Assembly: GCA_032164245.1 (NCBI GenBank)
Contig: JAVMKO010000006.1
Location: 34,250,319-34,314,318, forward strand
Direction: 5' to 3'
Source: Sternotherus odoratus
Lineage: Eukaryota > Chordata > Testudines > Kinosternidae
Length of the DNA stretch: 64,000 nucleotides
Positions 55,947-64,000 of the stretch are shown here, piece after piece. Each line of letters begins with the position of its first letter. The stretch's first letter is position 1. The notes beneath the pieces are model-generated. The model was not told the origin of the DNA, did not search any database, and saw only the letters and a program-made list of their open reading frames with translations. The translations under genes and the position numbers were made by a program.

Positions 55947-56049
55947 AATGCCAACAATAGTACTCAGTAATTGTGATCTTCCAAAAGCTTTGCACACATA
56001 TAATAATGAACTCTCACATCACACAGGGTAGGTCACAATGGTTAAAAAA
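55947..56049. other. Flank of LTR element, nothing seen
   Basis: Short unique flank; no feature recognised. Confidence 0.4.
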
Positions 56050-56180
56050 ATATATTATCCCCTTTTACAGACAGTGAAGTTTAGGAAGAGAGGTTGAGGG
56101 ACTTGGCCAAGGCCACACTAATTGTAGGCCCAGGATTAGAATTTAGGAATTCCTGACTCTGTGTTTGATGGCTAGTTGAC
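56050..56180 (-). repeat. MIR-like SINE (antisense)
   Basis: 'tattatccccttttacagac', 'gggacttggccaaggccaca' and 'ggaattcctgactctgtg' follow MIR in reverse complement. Confidence 0.65.
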
Positions 56181-56929
56181 TGCAACAGAAAAAGAAGATC
56201 TGCGTGGGAGTGGGGGTGGGTTTGCCAGGGGCTCTTACTAGCAGGAATGAGCAGACACTGAACAACATTGACTGTAAGCTGAATACCAGGAATATTATTC
56301 CTAACAACAGGTCAGTGGAATAGTCTCCTCACGAAAGTGGTGGAAAGCCCTTTGCATGAATCATGTAAACTGGACTGGCCAAAGGCCTGGAGAATACACT
56401 GTGGAGAACAAAGCTACAAGGCAGAGGCTTGGAGTAGCTGACCTAAAATCATTTTGCCAGTCCCCAATTTGTATTATTCTGTACTTATTGCTGCTTATCA
56501 CCTGAGAACATAATTGAAAAATAGTAACATGCCATTTCTTCAGAGTAAAATTCTACGACTGTGATACTGAGCGCCAACATCTTGTGCAAAGCTAGCAGTG
56601 GACTTTCTCCCACTCAAGGCTCAACTAAGACAGCCTATCACCCCATATGACTGACTGCAGTGTATTTTAGATATGTGGATACATCACAATAAATCCCCAA
56701 CCTATGTTGTCTTGTTACTGTCCTACTCAGGGTTCCATTCATTCTGATGAAGGATGACTATTTCCCTGTCGGTTGCTATGCTAGTGGGATCTTTCTGCTT
56801 CTGTACTGTTGATTTATCCAACACCCATAGGAGGCAGCAAAGTGACAGAGGTTCTGGCCCAGAATGGATGCGGAAAAGGCAGCTGCATGCTTGCTGTGAC
56901 CGACCGCGTTGTGAAATATGCATCTTGTA
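56181..56929. other. Intergenic DNA, no gene seen
   Basis: Unique sequence without recognised repeats or domains. Confidence 0.4.
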
Positions 56930-57245
56930 TTGCTAAATGGTGGGTATTTCTTTCAGCCTTATCGGTGTGATGGATAGTTTAGGGACATTGAAGGACAAGA
57001 TAGTAATAACAATGGCCATGATTACTATTTTTCATATTTCCTTTAAGAGCAATATTATATTACTAGACTCCCTGCGCGTCACATTATTTATTAGCCGCCA
57101 TTTAGCAATCTCTTCCATCTTCGTTTTATTAAAGTTAGAGGCGCTATTAAGGAGTCAGCTGACAGGAGTCTCGTGGCTTCCTGGAGCTGAGTGCCTTGCA
57201 ACAGACAGCTCCGCTGGTCAGCTCCCTTCCAAATAAACCCATTTC
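56930..57245. other. AT-rich unique island, candidate conserved non-coding element
   Basis: Non-repetitive, with dense homeodomain-like and AT-rich words ('aagatagtaataacaatggc', 'cacattatttattagccgcc', 'cgttttattaaagttagagg'). No long frame with a domain (99-codon plus frame, no motif). It ends in a pyrimidine tract 'ctttctttctttag' at ~57247-57258, which could also act as a splice acceptor. Conservation is inference. Confidence 0.33.
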
Positions 57246-57362
57246 TTTCTTTCTTTAGATTGAAGTTGAGCTCGAAACTCCAGACACCTAAACAAGCACC
57301 ATTTAAAATGTGTTTAATAAATAAATCTGCCCTACCACACTGGGCCTGATTCTCTTTTGCCA

Positions 57363-57965
57363 CTTTACGTTTGGTGCCTGTCAGGGTGGGAACATCAGTG
57401 GTGAGGGGAGCTGTCAAGGTGAAGAAGGAGGCCTTCCAAGAACCGCTTGTGAAATGGACTCCTGATACAGCTGAGATATGGCTGGTGAAGAGGGCTGTGG
57501 CTGTGGCAGTCATTGAAGTGAAAGCCTGGGCTTGGGAGGACTTTGGAAAGACCATGGCGAATGACTACTGGACGGCCTCCAGGGTGTTCTGGCAAACCAT
57601 TCGTCGCCTTAGGAGGGATTGGTGGGACATTGCCCAAGCTGTTCTCAACAAGGATGGTGAAATGCTGACCTTGACTAAGAGGATTGTTGAGAGGTGGCGG
57701 GAAGACTTGAGGAACTCCTCAACCCGGTGGATACGCCTTCCCTTCAGGAGGCAGTACCAGAAACCTCCAGTGAGATTGGCTCTATTTCTTTTGTTGAGGT
57801 CATTATGGTGGTAAAGTGCCTTTGTAGTGGTAAGGTAGCAGGGGTGGATGTGATTCGTCCAGAGACTTTGAAATCACTGAACAATGTTGGGGTGTCATGG
57901 TCAAAGTTGTGTGGAAGGCCGGTGCAGTACCTCGGGCCTGGCAAACTGGGGTGTCAAACTTAATG
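57363..57965 (+). pseudogene. Non-CR1 non-LTR retrotransposon fragment (linker to RT start)
   Basis: A 147-codon frame from 57371 contains AWEDFGKTM, then FWQTIRRLRRD and VERWREDL. After a frameshift a second frame (from 57694) reads LLNPVDTPSLQEA and then VKCLCSGKVAGVDVIRPETL. The 'F..L.....P, GK.aG.D.I.pE.L' succession is the standard lead-in to the RT domain of non-LTR retrotransposons. The sequence is unlike the CR1 copies here and most resembles elements of the RTE/Rex type that I know from fishes and other vertebrates. Clade not certain. The catalytic RT region is missing and the copy is broken. Confidence 0.65.
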
Positions 57966-57989
57966 TCTAACTACCTTTGAGGAGCTGGA

Positions 57990-58085
57990 CTGCCATCATT
58001 CTGTGCCTCGGTTTCCCCATCTGCAAATGGTGACAGTGACACTTCGCAGTGGGGGAGGAGTGAGAATTAAATAATATTTGTGCTT
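57990..58085 (+). repeat. MIR-like SINE 3' part
   Basis: 'gtgcctcggtttccccatct' followed by 'gcaaatggtgacagtgacac' and 'gagaattaaataatatttg'. Confidence 0.55.
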
Positions 58086-58089
58086 GCCT

Positions 58090-59150
58090 AGAAAAGGCCA
58101 AGTGTTGTTATTTTCACAGGAAGATCATGAAACCCTCAGGTTTAATTGGAGACATAGTACCTTTAAGCATAAAGCCTATATTATATTAAAATCTTCTCTG
58201 CAAGGAAAACAGAAATGTATTATTAATTTGTACATGGCCGTAGGTGTGATAGGCACTTCAGTCGGAAAAATGCCACAAGATCCCTTCCCCCATGTGTCTT
58301 CCTGGGTGTTTGAATTAGGGAGAGAGTGGGATGGATGGTGCCCTGTAAGGGGCGCTGTTAAGATTCTATCTTGGAACTGCACTACTTGCCTCGGTGAAGT
58401 GGAATCTGATGCGATAGGAGCACAGCTCAGAGGAGCCCAACACAACAAGTTGTGACAAACAACCATGCAGAGTATGACGCACGCCTACTTGTACATCTGC
58501 ATATGACCCACTTAGTCACCTCCCATTAAAGAGATCAGCTCAAGAGAAGAGCCCAGCACCGATAGCAGACACACTGCACACAAGTGGGTTATCATTATCC
58601 TATGAATACCTTAGCTTCCCCCACCCCAGACATACACTCATGCTGAAGAGGAGTGAGTTGGAGAAAGGCAGTCTCCTTGACCTTGATTATACATGACCTG
58701 GCAGGTGAGCGGTGCATCCCTGTAGCACCCGGATTACCTCAGCCCTGGAAGAGTTTCCTGTTTTAGAGGAGCTGGGAAGCCAAATAACACATGGTTATTT
58801 CTCTCCACTTCTCTAGCTTGTGTAACCAGGTCACTCTGTAGTTGACAGCTCATCATTCTGGGTAGAGTGGCAGCTGCTGCTGACTGGTTACAAAAATTGA
58901 AAGACCTACGACTACTCACGCAGAAGGGGGGATGGGAGAGCAGCCACATGAAAGCTCCCGAAAAACACAGCCAAGAGGCTTTGAAATTCCTGAGCGGCGA
59001 AGAGCCTCAGAAAATAACACGCAAGGCACAACTATGTTCACAAGGCACGTTAGCTACAAGGGCAACCCTTTTCATGGTCCCCCCGGCTGTCGTCTTGTCT
59101 TGTACAAGATCTAGGTTTGCCTCTTTCATAGCCAGACAAAGAGCAGTCAG
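58090..59150. other. Intergenic DNA, no gene seen
   Basis: Unique sequence; frames of 60-125 codons lack domains. Confidence 0.4.
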
Positions 59151-59154
59151 ATAA

Positions 59155-59505
59155 ATCCAGAGGCGGAAACGTTTTAACATGTGTAAATCAATTTAGTGGC
59201 ATACTGTTTGGTATTTATTCCTCGGAAGGGTTGTTCTTTTCCAGCGCTACTCCCCTTTCCCCTCCTCCCCCCGCCCACTCCCTTGGCCCATGTTGGAAAA
59301 TTAATATTAGCCAAAGCGTAGAGCCGGCAAGTCCTCGTACTGATTTTCAAATAGATTTTGCTTCATGTTTGGAATGTCAACAAAGTTATTATTGGTTCGG
59401 ACAGTACAACATTGCAGCAAACCAACCAAGGCTAATTCCCCTCGCCGCGGACAGAGGCAGAATGGCAATTACCACCTTGAACAGCTAATGCAAAAGGATT
59501 AGGGA
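59155..59505. other. Unique island, candidate conserved non-coding element
   Basis: Non-repetitive 350 bp with AT-rich factor-like words ('gtgtaaatcaatttagtgg', 'tggaaaattaatattagcc', 'caacaaagttattattggtt', 'aaggattagggattagatgg'). No protein domain in the plus frame (59231-59488). Appearance-based. Confidence 0.33.
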
Positions 59506-59794
59506 TTAGATGGAGCAAAAAGCATTTGGCCCTTTCAGGTTTACTTCATCTAGCACAATGCAAGACGATTCATGTGGACTGGCTGCAGCACCCTGTATAC
59601 AAAGGAGTACAGAAAGCAAGCTGGCCTGTAAAGCATCATCACTGAATTCTTTCCCAGGAGTCACTGGGGCGGCTCAGGGTGTGGCAGTGAGGTGACAGAG
59701 TCTTTCATCTTTAGGTTGTTGCTTTGAATTCAGATGAGGTCACTGAAGACTGATTTTATCATCTGCTCAATTACTTGTGAGAGATAAGTGGTAG

Positions 59795-61245
59795 GTTCCC
59801 ATAAGAATGGCCATATCGGGTCAGAGCAATGGCCCCTCTAGCTCCATAGCCTGTCTCTGACAGTAACCAGGGCCCTATGCTTCAGAGTGAATCAACAAAA
59901 CAAGATCATTTAAAGTGATCCATCCGCTGCCATCCAGTCCCAGCTTCTGGCATTTGGAGGCTTAGCGACATGCAGGTCATGGGGCTGCATCCCTGGCCAT
60001 CTTGGCTAATAGCCATTGCTAGACCTAGCCTCCATGGACTTATCTAAATCTCTCCTCACATGGAAGCTGTTCCATATCCCTAATCATTTTCATTGCCCTT
60101 CTCTGCATCTTTTCCTATTCTAGTATATCTTTTATAAGCTTGGGTGACCAAAACTGCACCCAATAGTCAAAATGTGGGCGTACCATTACTTAATATTATG
60201 GCTTTATGATATTTTCTGTTTTATCTATCCCTTTCCTAATAGTTCCTAACATTCTGTTAGCTTTTTTGACTGCTGCTGTGCATTGAATGGATGTTTTCAA
60301 AGAACATGACTCCAAGATCACTTTCTTGAGTGGTAACAGCTAATTTAGACCCCCACCGTTTTGTATGTACAATTGGGATTATATTCTTCAGTGTACACTA
60401 CTTTGCATTTATCAACATTGAATTTCATCTGTCATTGTGTCACCCAGTCATCCGCTATTGTGATATTCCTTTGTAACTTTTCACAGTCTGTTTTGGACTT
60501 CACTATCTTGAGTAATTTTGTATCACCTGCAAATTTTGCCACCTCACTATTTACCCCCGTTTTACAGATCATTTATAAATATGTTGCACAGCATAGATCC
60601 CAGTACATATCCTTGGGGGACCCCGCTAGTTACCTCTCTCCATGGTGAAAACTGACCATTTATTCCGATCCTTTGTTTCCTATCTTATCACCAGTTACTG
60701 ATCCACTAGCCCTTCCCTCTTATCTCATGACCGCTTACTTTGCTTAAGAGCCTTTGGTGAGGGAACATGCCAAAGGCTTTTGAAGCCCAAGTACACTCTC
60801 TCCATTGGATCAACCTCATCCACATGCTTGTCAACAGCCTCAAAGATTCCTAATAGATTGGTTAGGCAAAATTTCCCTTTACAAAAGATGTGCTGATTCT
60901 TCCCCTATGTAACATGTTCATCTGTGTCTGATAATTCTGTTCTTTTACTATATTTTCAACCAATTTGCCTGACACTGAAGTTAAGCCTACTAGCATGTAA
61001 TTGCCTGGATCACCTCTGAAGCCAACAAAAAAAATCAGTGTTACATTAGCCCTCTGGTTCAGAGGCAGAGTTAAGCAGTAATTTACATACCACAGTCAGT
61101 AGCTCTGCAACTTCATATCAGAACTCTTGGGTGAAAACTATCTGGCCCTGGTGACATTACTGTTTAAATTATCAATTTGTTCCAAAACCTCCTGTAGGAA
61201 CACCTCAGTCTGGGACAGTTCCTCCAATTTATCAACTGTAGAGGG
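59795..61245 (-). mobile_element. CR1 LINE (antisense), RT to 3' end, internally deleted
   Basis: The 3' end lies at the left ('cataagaatggccatatcgg', reverse complement of the CR1 3' UTR) and the RT domain extends right to ~61245. On the minus strand RT motifs such as the region around 'gataccaaa/tcatctgcaaattttgcc'-type FADDTK block (plus ~60525-60545, here 'cacctgcaaattttgccacc') can be located. At ~60048-60052 the sequence jumps from the 'catggacttatctaaatc' part to 'tctcctcacatggaag', skipping roughly 270 bp present in other CR1 copies. Many stops, so dead. Confidence 0.85.
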
Positions 61246-61404
61246 GTTTTTCGGGGTTTGCCCCCTCCTCCAGGTCAGCAGGGGGCCATACCGCCTGCCT
61301 ATGTCCTTGCTCGGTCCCTTTTGGGGAATCAGCTGGGCCGTTTGAGTCCTGAATCACCTCATTCACCAGGGGGTGGTGAATACCCTCTGGTAATATAGCC
61401 CACA
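61246..61404. other. Sequence abutting the CR1 5' truncation, no gene
   Basis: 'ttttcggggtttgccccctc' marks the switch away from CR1-related sequence. Composition becomes GC-rich. No coding feature. Confidence 0.4.
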
Positions 61405-61650
61405 GGCCCTGGCCCTGGGTCAGGGCGGGGCAACCAAGAGTCTAAGCTCAGGCAGGCGCTGAGCAAACACAACCAGTGTCAGTAAGCCCAGGCCCTAGGT
61501 CAGGGCGGGGCAACAGCAGTTCAGGGCTCAGGCCTTCAGGAAGGGACTGAGCAACTACAGGAAACAGTTTGGGGCTCAGGCTTTCAGGCAGAGGCTGAGT
61601 AAACACAGATAACAGAGTCAATAGGCCCAGGCCCTAGGTCAGTACCTGAA
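61405..61650. repeat. Tandem repeat block, ~80-bp unit
   Basis: About three diverged units, each with 'ggccctaggtcagggcggg', 'ggctcaggc..tcaggcagg' and 'ctgagcaaacacaa' words in the same order (starting ~61408, ~61488, ~61569, with a partial fourth at ~61626). Not coding. May be part of a larger unrecognised element. Confidence 0.7.
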
Positions 61651-62300
61651 AGTGGCGGTTCCATTGCTGGGGGTGGCCAGAGCTGGTGTAGGTGCTGGGA
61701 CAGCTGTGCTACAGGAAGCACTTGGTTAAACCCTGGCTAACTACTCTCCCATAAATGTTTTTCTTCCTTCCTGTATTCTCTGTGCTAGTTCAGCTGCATA
61801 TGGGAGTCTGTTTCACTTCCTCTCCTATACTCTCAGGCTGTCTGGTGTAGTTAAACAGCTGCCTCACTCCATCCCAGAGGTGGCTGGATTTCAGTGGGGA
61901 TGAAATGATTCCTGTCGCTATGGCATGCAGCTTGTAAAAGGCTTTGATAATCACTAGGATGGGAGATCCTATAGAAATACAGTATGGCATTTAGCATTAT
62001 AGGTGGAACAGACCCATCCCAGTTGCGCTGCTCCTGTTTGGCTCCAGATCAAACTTCAGTGCCCCAGTAAGCACCCCCACAAAGTAGCACCAGACTCTGG
62101 AGTCAACTTCCAGGCATAGGTTAGTCCCTCCGGCACACAGGATCCTGGCCAGGTGCAGACATTGCCTCTGGCTTTGGTTTGTGTTGTGCTGCCATAGAGC
62201 CAGCAGAGGGCGCCAGAGCAGAAATAAGGAACTAAGGATCATAAAGACATTTTGGTTCCTTTGAAATATAACCCCCCCTGGGGGGGGGGGACCTCCATGT
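61651..62300. other. Intergenic DNA, no gene seen
   Basis: Unique sequence ending in a C6/G11 run at ~62270-62290. Confidence 0.4.
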
Positions 62301-62308
62301 AGACCTGC

Positions 62309-62328
62309 GGGCGGGCGGGCGGACGGGG
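62309..62328 (+). other. G-quadruplex-prone motif
   Basis: Four G runs (62309-62311, 62313-62315, 62317-62319, 62325-62328) with loops of 1, 1 and 5 nt satisfy the standard G3+N1-7 rule. A separate 11-G run lies just upstream. Confidence 0.6.
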
Positions 62329-62854
62329 TGTGTATTCTGGGGAGAATGAGGGATCATTCCAGACCACAGACAGGGGAGGCAGAGCTGTCAACAGCCACAA
62401 ATCGGGACAAGAAGAAGGAGGCCCCTTTGAAAGCCATTTTTGCAGGTTTAGGTGCGACAGCTTTAAGCAGAGAGACAGACAGCAGAGGAACACCACAGGG
62501 CTGGCCCCTGAACTTTCGGTTCACACCCTCCTCTGGCAAAGCTCTCCTTCACTTTGCGGAGAAGGGCTCGATGGAAACCACGCTGCTCAAGCCCTGCCCT
62601 ACAAACCTTGCTAAAAGCAGCTACTGCCCCTGCTCACTAGGGATGGGCAGCAATAGCCAAAGCTCTGTGAAACAGAACCTGCTCTTTGCTCACCACAACC
62701 TGTCAGTAACGACACCTGAAAAGGCTGCTGGTTCTCCTCGGCCTCTCCAGCAGGGGCTGCTCAGGAATGCCGTTAGCAGCTGACAGGACGGATGCTGGTG
62801 CGGTGAAGGCACAGGGTTGGGATATGTAGAGCATGGAGTGGGGTCCCATCTTCT

Positions 62855-62970
62855 GCTACAAATGTCAGCTATGACTTTGGAAAAGTCGCACCAGCTCACA
62901 GAATCTGTTCACCCTCTGAAAAACAGGGGGAATGAGGATGTCCTGCCCCTCACAGGTGGGGCCCAGACAT
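62855..62970 (+). repeat. MIR-like SINE fragment
   Basis: 'atgactttggaaaagtcgca' then 'ctgaaaaacagggggaatga' correspond to the MIR 3' half. Diverged. Confidence 0.4.
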
Positions 62971-63293
62971 TACTGGGATGGGTGTGTTTAGAAGGGTTAG
63001 TGTGAAGGAGCTGCAGGGCTGCTAGAACATGCCCCGTTCAATAGGTGACCATGAGCACAGGTTTCACTGGATTTCACTTTGTGATTTTCAGTTCCTCATG
63101 GATATTTTTTCATAACTCAGCTGGTCTCTCCAACAAACTGCAGTCACACAACTAATAGCATGGATCTCGGTGAAACTATTTGCATGAGCAAGACTTCCTC
63201 AAGTAAGAGCTCCAGGAGCGATCGCCAAAGGCTTCCATAGCTCCTTGCTGACTCAGGCTCCCATCAGGCCAGTTTGCAGGAGAATTCAAGTGA

Positions 63294-63341
63294 CAGAGGT
63301 GCACCCAGACCTTTCAGAGGGTTGGCCTGGGTGCACCTCTG
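63294..63341. repeat. Perfect 15-bp inverted repeat (hairpin)
   Basis: CAGAGGTGCACCCAG (63294-63308) is exactly reverse-complemented at 63327-63341 with an 18-nt loop. Flanks show no terminator or transposon context. Confidence 0.75.
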
Positions 63342-63892
63342 AATGGGCTAGAACGCTAGGGAAAGGTTTGACACGGGTTCTTGCTCTAACTGGCTCTTCT
63401 TACACACACAGAGCTCAGCTCCCTGTTCCTCTCCTCCCGTCAGCTAAGACCCTAGGCAACGTGATAGGCTAATGAGAACAGGCAGGGGGGTTGGCCTGGA
63501 TGTGAGGGACGGGTTGAGGTTTAGATTGCAGCTGGTAGGAAACACACACACACACATTTCAATATTTGCAATTTAACCTACCAGACACTGCAGCTAACAC
63601 ACTTCTTTGTAGTAACCAGCCAGACGCGCACGCACACATCTGCTTCGACTTTCACAATCATGGACACATTCACACGCACTCACTGGGTTTGCTTCCAGCT
63701 TGCACACGTTCTCTCCCTCACCAGTGAGGGATTTCCACAGACCCTGTGTCACAGGTCAACACTCTCCAGCAGTCACACCCGCATTCCCTCTCACGTGAAG
63801 AAACATGCTCCATGGCTGGCATTTCAGACTCATGCCAACCAGAAAGCACAAGCAGCCCCTCCCCATGCCTCACTCTCCCATGCTGACAAGAA
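63342..63892. other. Intergenic DNA with (AC)n, no gene seen
   Basis: Contains an (AC)7 microsatellite at 63542-63556 and a CA-rich stretch beyond. Frames without domains. Confidence 0.45.
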
Positions 63893-63893
63893 C

Positions 63894-64000
63894 CTGTTGT
63901 GGCAGGGTGCTGGCCAGGAGCTGCTGAGCCAGCCCTGCTTCCCCTTTAAGGGAAAAAAGCCTCTGCTAGCAGCTTCCCTAAGCTAGGGAAGCTGATTACC
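63894..64000 (+). other. Possible LTR start cut by window end
   Basis: TGTTGTGGCAGGGTGCTGG followed by 'tgcttcccctttaaggg' resembles the opening of a turtle LTR. Only ~107 bp are visible, so this cannot be tested here. Confidence 0.22.

Noticed and set aside
62328..62783. 151-codon plus-strand frame
   Set aside because: No recognised domain and competing frames on both strands. No supporting promoter or splice evidence.

Overview
This window looks like nuclear DNA of a sauropsid, most probably a turtle (a crocodilian is the next possibility). The evidence is the repeat content. There are several CR1 LINE copies with typical short 3' octamer/heptamer tails, old MIR-type SINEs, and many short non-autonomous DNA transposons (hAT-like with 8-bp target duplications, Tigger-like with TA duplications). 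There are also families of GGTACGTCTACACT-ended and fold-back MITEs that I associate with turtle genomes. The species call is by recognition and was not checked by alignment.

I found no convincing host protein-coding gene, rRNA or functional tRNA. Apart from the retroelement frames, the open frames are short or lie in GC-rich or proline-rich repeats and read as noise. The window is best described as intergenic or intronic DNA.

Layout. 1-8.5 kb: mostly unique sequence with MIR pieces, a fold-back element (3218-3432) and an antisense CR1 scrap (5085-5345). 8.5-24 kb: MITEs, C/T-rich tracts, a tRNA-derived scrap (17085-17160), a ~1.16-kb repeat with an internal minisatellite (21103-22264) and a small MITE with an exact 8-bp target duplication (23773-23896). 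24-34 kb: CR1 3' ends, two head-to-tail MITEs (27711-28239) and a Tigger-like element nested in an older MITE (30394-30932). 34-36.6 kb: a long decayed CR1 with esterase-like, endonuclease and RT remnants, interrupted by a hAT MITE. 36.6-46.7 kb: MITEs, and a younger CR1 with a 277-codon intact RT C-terminal frame (41612-42445). 46.8-53 kb: a Tigger-like element carrying a GC minisatellite, three hAT-like MITEs, a probable solo LTR (51388-52056) and an exon-like island (49993-50081). 53.36-55.94 kb: a structurally complete minus-strand LTR element. 56-64 kb: possible conserved non-coding sequence, a LINE remnant of another clade (57363-57965), an antisense CR1 (59795-61245) and a tandem-repeat block.

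The most interesting object is the short LTR retrotransposon at 53364-55941. It has ~700-bp LTRs, a GGGTA target duplication, a tRNA-Ala-like primer site and a polypurine tract. Its interior is only ~1.16 kb and encodes zinc knuckles followed, beyond two in-frame stops, by a coiled-coil segment. With no pol, it must have depended on another element for mobility.
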